Part shown: in pieces, positions 7,107-13,812 of the stretch | Numbering within the stretch: the first letter of the stretch is position 1 | How the letters are laid out: each line of letters opens with the position of its first letter | Source of the DNA: LSUCC0057 sp048549915 | Lineage (GTDB): Bacteria > Pseudomonadota > Gammaproteobacteria > Pseudomonadales > Porticoccaceae | DNA: 16,742 bases | Reading direction: 5' to 3' | Assembly (NCBI GenBank): GCA_048549915.1 | Contig: JBLYYE010000024.1 | Span: 1 to 16,742, forward strand | Made by a program: the position numbers and the translations under genes | The notes under the pieces: model-generated | What the model saw: only the letters and a program-made list of their open reading frames with translations | Databases searched by the model: none | Told to the model about the DNA's origin: nothing

Positions 7107-8597
7107 TTAAGCTTCGTCGGCAAACCAAGGAGCGCGAGCAGTCATAATTAACGCAGCTGCCGCTTCTTCGCTCATCTCTTCAATTTCAATCAGGTCGTCG
7201 ACCGCCAACTCGGCGAGATCTTCCATAGTACAGACGCCCTTACTGGCCAGCTTGAAGGCCAAAGCACGCTCCATACCGTCCATTTCTAACAGGTCGTCGG
7301 CCGGGTCGCCGGCAGCCAGCTCTTCTTCGCTGGTCAAGGCCATAGTGAGCAGCGCATCTTTAGCGCGTGCACGCAGCTCTTCTGCAACTTCTTCATCAAA
7401 ACCATCGATAGCCGACATCTCGTCGAGCGGCACATAAGCCACCTCTTCTACCGAGGTAAAGCCCTCTTCTACCAATACCTCAGCGACATCTTGATCGATG
7501 TCCAGAACACGCATGAACGTCTCAACAATAGTGACAGCTTCGGCCATCTGTTTGTTTTCAGCGTCTTCAACGGTCATTACGTTGATAGTCCAGCCAGTCA
7601 GCTGTGAGGCGAGACGAACGTTCTGCCCGCCTTTGCCAATTGATTGCGCCAGATTATCTTCGGCGACAGCGACATCCATAGACTGTGCATCTTCATCGAC
7701 AATAATTGACTCTACCTCAGCAGGAGCCATCGCATTGATGACTAGCTGGGCGGGGTTGTCATCCCACAAAACAATATCTACACGCTCATCGTCAAGCTCA
7801 CCGGAAACTGCCTGAACGCGCGCACCGCGCATACCCACACAGGCGCCGACTGGGTCAATGCGAGCGTCTTTGCTCTTGACCGCGATTTTGGCGCGCTGAC
7901 CGGGATCGCGGGCAGCACCTTTGATTTCAATCACACCCTCGGCAATCTCAGGCACTTCAATTGCAAACAACAGAGTCAGCATTTCTGGCACCGCGCGCGA
8001 GATAGCCAACTGTGGACCGCGCATATCTTCGCGGATACCCGTCAACACGGCGCGAGTGCGATCGTTGACACGAAATATTTCGCGCCCTACCAACTCTTCG
8101 CGCGGCAGCATACCCTCGGCGTTGTCGCCGAAATCAACCACAATGTGATCGCGGGTGACTTTTTTGACAGTGCCGTTGAGCAGCTCGCCGATGCGGTGAC
8201 GAAAGCGATTGATAATTAACTCGCGCTCGGCCTCTTTGACACGCTGAACAATCACCTGCTTGGCAGTCTGAGCAGCAATGCGGCCAAAACCGATATTTTC
8301 TACCTGCTCTTCAAAACGATCACCCGGCTGCAGAGAAGCGTCTTTCTCGTGCGCTTCTTCTGTTGTGAACTGTGTGCCAAGCTCAGCCATCACATCGTCG
8401 GGCATCACATCCCACCAACGGAACGTCTCGTAATCGCCACTGACACGATCGATAACCACTCGAATGTTAGCGCCCTCTTCGTAGCGTTTTTTAGTCGCTG
8501 TCGCCAAGGCCTGTTCAATAGCTTCAAATATAATGCCCTGATCGACTCCTTTTTCATTGGAGACCGCTTCAGCAACCATCAAAATTTCTTTGTTCAT
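7107..8597 (-). CDS. nusA: Transcription termination/antitermination factor NusA
   Basis: NusA binds RNA polymerase and nascent RNA. It promotes pausing and intrinsic termination, and joins rRNA antitermination complexes. The 496-residue product has the full domain set: an N-terminal RNAP-binding domain (1-130), S1 (about 135-200), KH1 (about 230-285, loop GMRG at 255-258), KH2 (about 300-345, SIGKGGQNVRL at 319-329), and two C-terminal acidic repeats (about 365-415 and 440-490) as in gammaproteobacteria. Length equals the E. coli protein (495). It begins with ATG, 19 bases after rimP. NusA is known to autoregulate this operon in E. coli; the hairpins upstream of rimP are the obvious place for that here. 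Confidence 0.98.
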   Translation of the reverse strand: MNKEILMVAEAVSNEKGVDQGIIFEAIEQALATATKKRYEEGANIRVVIDRVSGDYETFRWWDVMPDDVMAELGTQFTTEEAHEKDASLQPGDRFEEQVENIGFGRIAAQTAKQVIVQRVKEAERELIINRFRHRIGELLNGTVKKVTRDHIVVDFGDNAEGMLPREELVGREIFRVNDRTRAVLTGIREDMRGPQLAISRAVPEMLTLLFAIEVPEIAEGVIEIKGAARDPGQRAKIAVKSKDARIDPVGACVGMRGARVQAVSGELDDERVDIVLWDDNPAQLVINAMAPAEVESIIVDEDAQSMDVAVAEDNLAQSIGKGGQNVRLASQLTGWTINVMTVEDAENKQMAEAVTIVETFMRVLDIDQDVAEVLVEEGFTSVEEVAYVPLDEMSAIDGFDEEVAEELRARAKDALLTMALTSEEELAAGDPADDLLEMDGMERALAFKLASKGVCTMEDLAELAVDDLIEIEEMSEEAAAALIMTARAPWFADEA

Positions 8598-8616
8598 CTC
8601 TTAACCCTCTAACGCC

Positions 8617-9072
8617 TCAGAATTGAGGAACTACATTGGCTTTTTCAATGCCTTCGATCGGAAACAGATACTCGTGATCTGCCACCACTAAAACAATATC
8701 GTCGCCCTCAACTGCTTGGAGCAACCCCTTAAAGTTGCGCTGCCCCTCGTAGGCAAAGCGCAGTTTTATTGCAATTTGTTCACCGAGAAGCTGTTGGTAG
8801 TGAGCCAACTCGTAGAGTGGACGGTCCATTCCCGGTGACGAGACCTCGAGCACATACTCACCCTGAATGGGATCCTCGACATCCATTATGGCGCTGACCT
8901 GACGACTGACAGCTGCACACAATTCAACATCTACACCCTCGTCTCGATCAATGTAAATGCGCAACAATTTGCGACGCCCGCCGCTCTGCAGGTCTAAACC
9001 CCACAGCTGCGCACCCAGCGCTTCTATCTGCGGCTGCAAAAGTTCTCGCAATGTTTGGCCTCTATCTGCCAT
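8617..9072 (-). CDS. rimP: Ribosome maturation factor RimP
   Basis: RimP assists 30S assembly, acting on the central pseudoknot and S12 incorporation. The product has the two-domain sequence: an N-terminal alpha/beta domain with LLQPQIEALGAQLWGLDL and the IYIDRDEGVDVELCAAVSRQ region, then SSPGMDRPL leading into an SH3-like C-terminal domain. An open frame runs upstream to a TTG at 9117, but the ATG at 9072 is chosen. It gives 151 residues (E. coli about 150), starts at the conserved MADRGQTLRELL, and has GAGGAAG upstream. The longer version would begin inside the terminator hairpin at 9119-9137. Confidence 0.95.
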   Translation of the reverse strand: MADRGQTLRELLQPQIEALGAQLWGLDLQSGGRRKLLRIYIDRDEGVDVELCAAVSRQVSAIMDVEDPIQGEYVLEVSSPGMDRPLYELAHYQQLLGEQIAIKLRFAYEGQRNFKGLLQAVEGDDIVLVVADHEYLFPIEGIEKANVVPQF

Positions 9073-9118
9073 CTGAACCACTTCCTCGACCAGACGCACA
9101 CACCATCGCCCAGCCAAT

Positions 9119-9137
9119 AAAAAAGGGCCTACGGCCC
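9119..9137 (-). terminator. Third hairpin with T-run, just upstream of rimP
   Basis: On the minus strand GGGCC-GTA-GGCCC (9125-9137) is followed by six T (9119-9124). The 5-bp stem and 3-nt loop are short, so termination may be partial. It lies about 50 nt upstream of the rimP ATG, a position suited to attenuation of the operon. Confidence 0.55.
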
Positions 9138-9150
9138 ATTTTCGACTGAC

Positions 9151-9174
9151 AAAAAAGCCCCAAATGGGGCTTTT
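9151..9174 (-). terminator. Second intrinsic terminator between tRNA-fMet and rimP
   Basis: A perfect 9-bp stem AAAAGCCCC/GGGGCTTTT (9153-9161 and 9166-9174) has a 4-nt loop and is followed on the minus strand by further T residues. Its symmetry would let it act on either strand. It stands between the tRNA and the rimP operon, so rimP transcription needs readthrough, antitermination or its own promoter. Confidence 0.85.
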
Positions 9175-9319
9175 CGAAATTTTGCTCTACATGCCATTGG
9201 ATACTTGGCAAACTCATTAAGCCTACTTACACCTGCGTTACTTTCTACTCGAGAGGGAGCCCGCAGTGGCGCAATTGTAACTGAATAACAGGTATCTCGC
9301 CACATCGAGGGCAAGATAC

Positions 9320-9353
9320 AAAAAAGGCCCCAAAATTGATTTCGGAGCCTTTT
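9320..9353 (-). terminator. Intrinsic terminator of the tRNA-fMet transcript
   Basis: The minus strand folds into a 10-bp stem AAAAGGCUCC/GGGGCCUUUU with one G-U pair (9344-9353 and 9322-9331), a 12-nt loop and a T-run. It lies 39 bases beyond the 3' end of the tRNA. The stretch between this and the next terminator (9175-9319, 145 nt) shows no gene or clear motif. Confidence 0.85.
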
Positions 9354-9391
9354 AGACAAAGCATTGCCAGCGAGCAACGCCTTAAAATAAT

Positions 9392-9468
<77 letters not shown>

Positions 9469-9474
9469 CCGACT

Positions 9475-9492
9475 GTGACAACTCTCTGTCAC
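9475..9492 (-). other. Inverted repeat in the tRNA-fMet 5' leader
   Basis: GTGACA (9475-9480) and TGTCAC (9487-9492) form a 6-bp stem with a 6-nt loop immediately upstream of the mature tRNA. It would be removed with the leader by RNase P. It may shape the precursor; nothing further can be said. Confidence 0.4.
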
Positions 9493-9512
9493 CCTCCCTA
9501 GAGAGGACGCGC

Positions 9513-9541
9513 ATTATAGGTAGCCGACTGATCAGGGTCAA
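9513..9541 (-). promoter_or_regulatory. Promoter of tRNA-fMet and the rimP-pnp operon
   Basis: On the minus strand the -35 is TTGACC (9536-9541) and the -10 is the perfect TATAAT (9513-9518), spaced by exactly 17 bp. The GC-rich discriminator GCGCGTCC predicts growth-rate and ppGpp control, typical of stable RNA genes. Transcription should begin near 9505, about 37 nt before the tRNA. The -35 lies only 11 bp past the djlA stop codon, and no terminator separates them. Confidence 0.92.
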
Positions 9542-9552
9542 CCAATAAAGCA

Positions 9553-10350
9553 CTAATTAGCCGCTTTTCTCTGCGCCGCGATCATCTCATAAGCGGAACG
9601 GATCTCTTGGGTGCGTTCGGTGGCCAATTGCACCATGTCGGCAGGCATACCCTGGCCAATCAATTTATCGGGGTGGTTCTCGCTGAGCAGCTTGCGATAG
9701 GCCTTTTTGAGCTCAGAGTCGCTGGCACTTTGCTCCACCCCCAGCGCCTTGTAGGCGGTAGCCAAAGCCGAAGCCGAAGCTGATTGAGTTTTGCCCGAGC
9801 CAGAGGCGCCGCGAAACTGGTTCTGCGCTTGAACCATATCGATAATTTGATCCAACGCTGCCCGGCCGATACCCAGTTTTGCAGAGACTGCGTAAAGCAG
9901 CTCCCGTTCGGCCGGATCAAAATGACCATCGGCCAGTGCCAGTGTTAACCAGTAATTGAGCAGTTGCAGCTTAAGCCGGTAATGATGCCGCGATATTTGC
10001 GCAAATTGCGCCACCACCTCAACCCCATCCACCTGGCCCGAAGCGCCCTGCTTGAAACACTCTATTGCAATACGGCGATGCTCTGCGGACAACCCCATAG
10101 CGGCAATGATCGATTCAGTTTGAGCAACCTCGGCCTCTGAGACACGCCCATCGCTCTTTGCCAACTGCCCGGCAACTGTGAAAGTGGCCTGAAGAAACTT
10201 GGCGTTCAGCTCGCGCCGATGTGCTGGTGAGTTGAGCTCACCCATGCGCCACTTGTCGTATTGATGACCAAAGAATACACCCAACAAAGTGAGCAGAAGC
10301 CCACCGGGAAGGATGGCACCAATAATGCCGCCGACTAATTTACCAATCAC
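9553..10350 (-). CDS. djlA: Membrane-anchored J-domain co-chaperone DjlA
   Basis: DjlA is an inner-membrane DnaK co-chaperone with its J domain in the cytoplasm. The 265-residue product has a glycine-rich hydrophobic N-terminal segment (about 5-28), a TerB-like helical domain (about 50-175, with acidic motifs KSDGRVSEAE and ADGHFDPAE), a Ser/Ala/Gly linker (180-197) and a C-terminal J domain with the essential HPD at 226-228. This order matches DjlA of E. coli (271 residues). The start is GTG at 10348-10350, preceded by AAGGG at 6 nt. That Shine-Dalgarno lies inside a 9-bp inverted repeat (10355-10386), so initiation may be controlled. It follows the monooxygenase gene by 42 bases. Confidence 0.93.
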   Translation of the reverse strand: MIGKLVGGIIGAILPGGLLLTLLGVFFGHQYDKWRMGELNSPAHRRELNAKFLQATFTVAGQLAKSDGRVSEAEVAQTESIIAAMGLSAEHRRIAIECFKQGASGQVDGVEVVAQFAQISRHHYRLKLQLLNYWLTLALADGHFDPAERELLYAVSAKLGIGRAALDQIIDMVQAQNQFRGASGSGKTQSASASALATAYKALGVEQSASDSELKKAYRKLLSENHPDKLIGQGMPADMVQLATERTQEIRSAYEMIAAQRKAAN

Positions 10351-10354
10351 AGAA

Positions 10355-10386
10355 TACCCTTAAACGCTCGCCTTTACTTAAGGGTA
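10355..10386 (-). promoter_or_regulatory. Inverted repeat that can mask the djlA ribosome-binding site
   Basis: Perfect 9-bp arms TACCCTTAA (10355-10363) and TTAAGGGTA (10378-10386) are separated by 14 nt. In the minus-strand RNA the downstream arm contains the AAGGG Shine-Dalgarno of djlA, so folding would hide it. No U-run follows, so termination is unlikely. An operator for a dimeric protein is the alternative. Confidence 0.55.
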
Positions 10387-10392
10387 ACGTAT

Positions 10393-11847
10393 TCAGTCAA
10401 ACTGCAACAGCCCGTCGTTGATATCGGCTGTTGTGAGCATTTTTTTATCGGCTGGGTAATCCATAGTTACCACCCACGGGTACTCGAGCCCCTGGCGTGG
10501 CAGCTCGCGCTCTGCCCTGCGCACATAGCCCGCCTGCAATGCGGACATCATGCAATCCTCGCTGCGCTGGCTGGGCAACAATTTGGGTACAACCACGGTA
10601 TGTTGACCGTCCTGCATATATTTAAAGAGACGAAACAGATAACGGCTGACAATATCAACCTTAAGTGTCCAAGAAGCATTGATATAACCGAACATCACTG
10701 CCGCATTCGGCACTCCTTCGATCATTGTGCTTTTGTATAGCATTCGCTCGCACAGAGGCAACGGCTGGCCGTCAACTGTCACGGCAATATCACCGAGCAG
10801 ACGCAAGTTGAGGCCCGTAGCAGAGACCACAATATCCGCCGCAAGCTCACGACCACTCTCCAACCTGAGTCCGTTCGGCGTAAAGCATTCAATGTTATCG
10901 GTAACAACCGAGGCTTTTCCGGCGGCAATATTTTTAAATAAGTCGTTGTCGGGGACAGCGCAGAGCCGCTCATCCCAGGGGTTATAACTGGGAGTAAAAT
11001 GAGCTTTCTGAATAGCGCCGCCTACTTGTCGGCGAACTTGGCGCAACAACAGCCAGCGCAGAGAGCGCGGAGCCACCCGGCTCCAACGATAGAGTAGATG
11101 AGTGCGGAATATGTTCCACTGCCGCGCCACAGCTACTGCCCAGCGATTGGGGAGCAGCAGTTTCAACGCCCGCAGCATTCGGTCTTTCAGAGGCACCGAG
11201 AAAAAGAAGGTTGGCGAGCGCTGTAGCATAGTGACACTGGCGGCCCGCTCAGCCATGGCAGGCACTAGAGTGACAGCCGTCGCGCCACTGCCAATAACCA
11301 CTACACGCTTACCCTCCCAGCTCGCTTGCTCTGGCCACTGTTGGGGATGCAGCAGCTCACCGCTGAAGCTTTCGACACCAGAGTAATCGGGCAGGTAGCC
11401 TTGGTCATAACGGAAATAACCGGTACAAAACAGGACAAACGGGGCTTTGTACTCTGAGTGCTCGATACCCTGTTCGCCTTGCGTCTCAACAGCGAGAGTC
11501 CAGCGCTTGGTGTTGCTGCACCAACTGGCAGACTTTACCGCACAACCGAAGCGAATTTGTTGATCAAGTTGATTTTCATCGATCACCTGGCGCAAGTAAT
11601 CTTGTATATCAGCGCCAGGAGAGAGCACTTTTTCTCCCTGCCACGGGCTAAAACTGTACCCATAGGTGAGCATATCGGAGTCGGAGCGCACGCCGGGATA
11701 ACGGAAAAGGTCCCAAGTACCGCCGGGGTTAGCGCGCTTTTCTAGGACCACTAATTGCTTCTCTGGCATTAGCCGCCGCAACCAACTAGCCGCACCAATC
11801 CCACCCACGCCTGCGCCCACGATAACGATATCTAATTCTTTCGCCAC
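10393..11847 (-). CDS. EthA-like flavin-containing (Baeyer-Villiger) monooxygenase
   Basis: Type I Baeyer-Villiger monooxygenases use FAD, NADPH and O2 to turn ketones into esters or lactones; EthA relatives can also oxidise thioamides. The 484-residue product has the FAD-binding GAGVGGIG (11-18), the BVMO fingerprint FSGELLHPQQW (161-171, fitting FxGxxxHxxxW), the NADPH-binding GSGATA (186-191) and ATGLN (343-347). Stretches such as GGTWDLFRYPGVRSDSDM and VVVIGSGATAVTLVPA strongly resemble mycobacterial EthA as I recall it (489 residues). The start is GTG at 11845-11847 with GAGGG upstream. It is divergent from the asparaginase-like gene and precedes djlA. The natural substrate cannot be told from sequence; aliphatic or cyclic ketones are likely. 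Confidence 0.9.
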   Translation of the reverse strand: MAKELDIVIVGAGVGGIGAASWLRRLMPEKQLVVLEKRANPGGTWDLFRYPGVRSDSDMLTYGYSFSPWQGEKVLSPGADIQDYLRQVIDENQLDQQIRFGCAVKSASWCSNTKRWTLAVETQGEQGIEHSEYKAPFVLFCTGYFRYDQGYLPDYSGVESFSGELLHPQQWPEQASWEGKRVVVIGSGATAVTLVPAMAERAASVTMLQRSPTFFFSVPLKDRMLRALKLLLPNRWAVAVARQWNIFRTHLLYRWSRVAPRSLRWLLLRQVRRQVGGAIQKAHFTPSYNPWDERLCAVPDNDLFKNIAAGKASVVTDNIECFTPNGLRLESGRELAADIVVSATGLNLRLLGDIAVTVDGQPLPLCERMLYKSTMIEGVPNAAVMFGYINASWTLKVDIVSRYLFRLFKYMQDGQHTVVVPKLLPSQRSEDCMMSALQAGYVRRAERELPRQGLEYPWVVTMDYPADKKMLTTADINDGLLQFD

Positions 11848-11864
11848 AGCAAAATACCCTCTAA

Positions 11865-11870
11865 ATTATA
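11865..11870 (-). promoter_or_regulatory. Probable -10 of the monooxygenase promoter
   Basis: A perfect TATAAT on the minus strand lies 18 bp upstream of the GTG start, after a run of A residues. No good -35 is found at 16-18 bp. The upstream region overlaps the -35 of the divergent promoter at 11892-11919, so the two may share control. Confidence 0.4.
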
Positions 11871-11891
11871 ATTTTTTTTACCCAGTTTAGA

Positions 11892-11919
11892 TTGTCTTGG
11901 TTTTATGCCAGCTTATACT
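11892..11919 (+). promoter_or_regulatory. Promoter of the asparaginase-like gene
   Basis: TTGTCT (11892-11897) and TATACT (11914-11919) are spaced 16 bp apart and lie 25 bp upstream of the ATG. The Shine-Dalgarno GAGG (11934-11937) precedes the start by 7 nt. The match to sigma70 is good but not perfect. Confidence 0.6.
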
Positions 11920-11944
11920 GCCGTGAGTAAAGCGAGGATTCCAG

Positions 11945-12433
11945 ATGAAAATAGCACTGTTCACGACCGGCGGGACCATCGACAAAATATACTTCGACGC
12001 GCTCAGCGAGTTCACGATTGGAGAGCCACAAGCCGAGCAGCTACTGCTGCAGGCCGGCGTTAACGTAGAGTTCACCCAAACTGCACTGCTGCGCAAAGAC
12101 AGCTTAGAGCTAACCGATCAAGACCGGTTGTTAATTGCGCAGTCTGTATCGGAGGCGCCGGAGGAGCACATTATTGTTACCCACGGAACGGACACTATGG
12201 TGGAGACTGGGCACGCGCTAAAAGAGATAACCAACAAAACCATCGTGCTGGCTGGGGCCATGCAGCCAGCCGCAATGCGCGAGAGTGACGCAGCGTTTAA
12301 TCTGGGCTTTGCCGTGGCTGCTGTCCAACTTGCATCCGCTGGAGTTTACATAGCCATGAACGGCCAGCTTTTTGATGTCGAACAGGTCCGCAAAGATAGG
12401 GATACCATGCGCTTTGTTGCCACAGGCACCTAG
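11945..12433 (+). CDS. Single-domain asparaginase-like protein
   Basis: L-asparaginases hydrolyse asparagine to aspartate and ammonia. The 162-residue product corresponds only to the N-terminal domain of the usual 330-residue enzymes. It keeps TTGGTID at 7-13 (catalytic Thr T11), the THGTDTM motif with the second Thr-Asp pair, an AGAMQP segment, and a Lys in QVRKDRD near the position of the catalytic Lys. The C-terminal domain that completes the amidohydrolase active site is absent. The reading frame ends cleanly with no remnant downstream, and I recall short proteins of this kind in other gammaproteobacteria, so it is probably not a truncation. Function may be hydrolytic or purely ligand-binding. 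Its stop codon overlaps that of the convergent GntR gene. Confidence 0.85.
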   Translation: MKIALFTTGGTIDKIYFDALSEFTIGEPQAEQLLLQAGVNVEFTQTALLRKDSLELTDQDRLLIAQSVSEAPEEHIIVTHGTDTMVETGHALKEITNKTIVLAGAMQPAAMRESDAAFNLGFAVAAVQLASAGVYIAMNGQLFDVEQVRKDRDTMRFVATGT

Positions 12434-13203
12434 GCCAGCTCTACATTTAGTTGGTATTGGAAATACTCTGGATTGTACTGAATGGTTAACAGATCTACTG
12501 CGTGCTCGCCAGCCGCACGGTTATAGGTGCGGCGGACCATTTGCAACATAGGGGAGCCCACTGCCATATCCATAGCCTCAGCCACCTCCTCGCAGGCAGC
12601 GACGGCGCTCAAAGTTTGTGTGACGTGGGTCACATCTAACCCGCGAGCGCGAAAATAAGCCAAACGTGGAGTAGCCGCCAACTCATCGAGATCGTCAGGC
12701 TCTGCTACACCCTTGGTCCAACTTTCATAGTAACCAAAACGGGCTCCGCCACTTTGTCGAACGCGCCGCAAATGCAAAGCGGTATCACCCGAAGCCAGAC
12801 CCAGCTCATCACGCACCTGGTGCGGCGGCACTTGTGCAGCGCTTTGCAAAATCACCGCAGAGGAATTGGCGGCCATTGTTTCAATTTCTTCCAGAACGCC
12901 TACCAAGGGCACATCGAGTGGATTGGGCCTATAGCGATAGACAACGTGAGTACCGCGACCTCGCTGACGCGCCACTAAACCGGCGCTGGCCAGCTCATCC
13001 ATCGCACGTTTTGCGGTGATTCTTGAAACACCAAAAAAGTTGGCTAACTGCTCTTCAGTCGGCAAACGCTCTGCATAACTGAAAGTACCGTTAAGAATGC
13101 GCGCCTTTAAAAGCGTATAGAGCTGGTGATAGAGCGGCGTAGGAGTATCACTGCGCAAACTGCGGCGCTGTTCAGGCGTGAAAAGAGTCTCTATCAAGGG
13201 CAT
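12430..13203 (-). CDS. GntR-family transcriptional regulator (HutC/UTRA type)
   Basis: The 257-residue product has an N-terminal winged helix-turn-helix (about 21-88) with the family signature PLYHQLYTLLKARILNG and RLPTEEQLANFFGVSRITAKRAMDELASAGLV. A UTRA ligand-binding domain follows (about 105-250), as in HutC/FarR-type regulators. These are mostly repressors released by a small metabolite. An open frame extends to 13416, but the ATG at 13203 is chosen: it yields the normal family length, and the extra N-terminal residues are unlike a GntR protein and would overlap the flavin reductase gene. It is divergent from the flavin reductase across 111 bp that contain a perfect palindrome (13251-13268), so this gene pair is its likely target. 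The effector is unknown. Confidence 0.92.
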   Translation of the reverse strand: MPLIETLFTPEQRRSLRSDTPTPLYHQLYTLLKARILNGTFSYAERLPTEEQLANFFGVSRITAKRAMDELASAGLVARQRGRGTHVVYRYRPNPLDVPLVGVLEEIETMAANSSAVILQSAAQVPPHQVRDELGLASGDTALHLRRVRQSGGARFGYYESWTKGVAEPDDLDELAATPRLAYFRARGLDVTHVTQTLSAVAACEEVAEAMDMAVGSPMLQMVRRTYNRAAGEHAVDLLTIQYNPEYFQYQLNVELA

Positions 13204-13250
13204 AATGCAATCCAAAATTTTGCGAGAGAAAATGGCTCTCTCTAAATGCC

Positions 13251-13268
13251 ATAATGATATAACATTAT
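13251..13268. promoter_or_regulatory. Candidate GntR operator in the divergent promoter
   Basis: ATAATG-ATATAA-CATTAT is a perfect inverted repeat with 6-bp arms and a 6-bp AT centre, placed midway between the divergent GntR and flavin reductase genes. GntR-family operators are short palindromes of this type and regulators of this family often autoregulate. The site overlaps AT-rich hexamers that could be -10 elements on both strands, though no full promoter can be fixed. Confidence 0.55.
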
Positions 13269-13314
13269 TAGCAATCCGCATAGCCATTCCATCCCTACCA
13301 AAGAGTACAGAACG

Positions 13315-13812
13315 ATGAGCAAAGTTATCGACGGCCAACAATTTCGCCAACTTATGGGCCGCTATCCCACCGGCGTGGTAATCGTTGCGGCACAAGACAA
13401 ATACGGGGAGCTTCATGGCCTCACAGTGGGATCTTTTACTTCAATTTCTCTCGATCCCTGCTTGGTGGGCTTTTTTCCCGGCGTCAACTCCAGCAGCTGG
13501 CTGGCCATGCAAGAAGTGGAGCGTTTTTCAGTCAGCGTTTTAAGTGCAGAGCAAGAGGACATTTGTGGTGCATTTGCTCGCTCGGGCGAGGACAAATTCG
13601 CCAACGTAGGTTTCACACTGAGCGAATTAGGCAACCCACTCATCAATGATGCACTGCTCTGGATTGAGTGCACTCGCTACTCTGTCACTGAGGCAGGTGA
13701 CCACGTTTTGGTTATGGGTGAAGTGGAAAATATAGTAGGCGGCAGCGAGTCTTCACCAATGATCTTTTGTCAGGGCCGCTACCCGCAGTTAAATATGGCC
13801 GCGAAAGATTAG
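13315..13812 (+). CDS. Flavin reductase (DIM6/NTAB family)
   Basis: Proteins of this family bind FMN or FAD and use NAD(P)H to supply reduced flavin to a partner monooxygenase (as HpaC or HsaB do), or act as flavin-dependent oxidoreductases. The 165-residue product has the family core: MGRYPTGVVIV at 14-24, GLTVGSFTSISLDP at 35-48, NSSSW at 58-62 and EAGDHVLVMGEV at 126-137. It is cytoplasmic, with no signal peptide. Start: ATG at 13315 with only a weak AAGAG upstream. It is divergent from the GntR gene, which probably controls it. No two-component monooxygenase that would need free reduced flavin is in the window; the nearby BVMO reduces its own FAD. The partner is therefore unknown. Confidence 0.88.
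   Translation: MSKVIDGQQFRQLMGRYPTGVVIVAAQDKYGELHGLTVGSFTSISLDPCLVGFFPGVNSSSWLAMQEVERFSVSVLSAEQEDICGAFARSGEDKFANVGFTLSELGNPLINDALLWIECTRYSVTEAGDHVLVMGEVENIVGGSESSPMIFCQGRYPQLNMAAKD

Noticed and set aside
9073..9117. N-terminal extension of rimP to a TTG at 9117
   Set aside because: The extra 15 residues have no family likeness and the start would sit against a terminator hairpin; the ATG at 9072 gives the normal RimP.
9129..9377. 82-codon open frame between tRNA-fMet and rimP
   Set aside because: It runs across two terminators and has no recognisable protein features.
13204..13416. N-terminal extension of the GntR regulator
   Set aside because: It would overlap the flavin reductase coding region and its composition is unlike a GntR N terminus.
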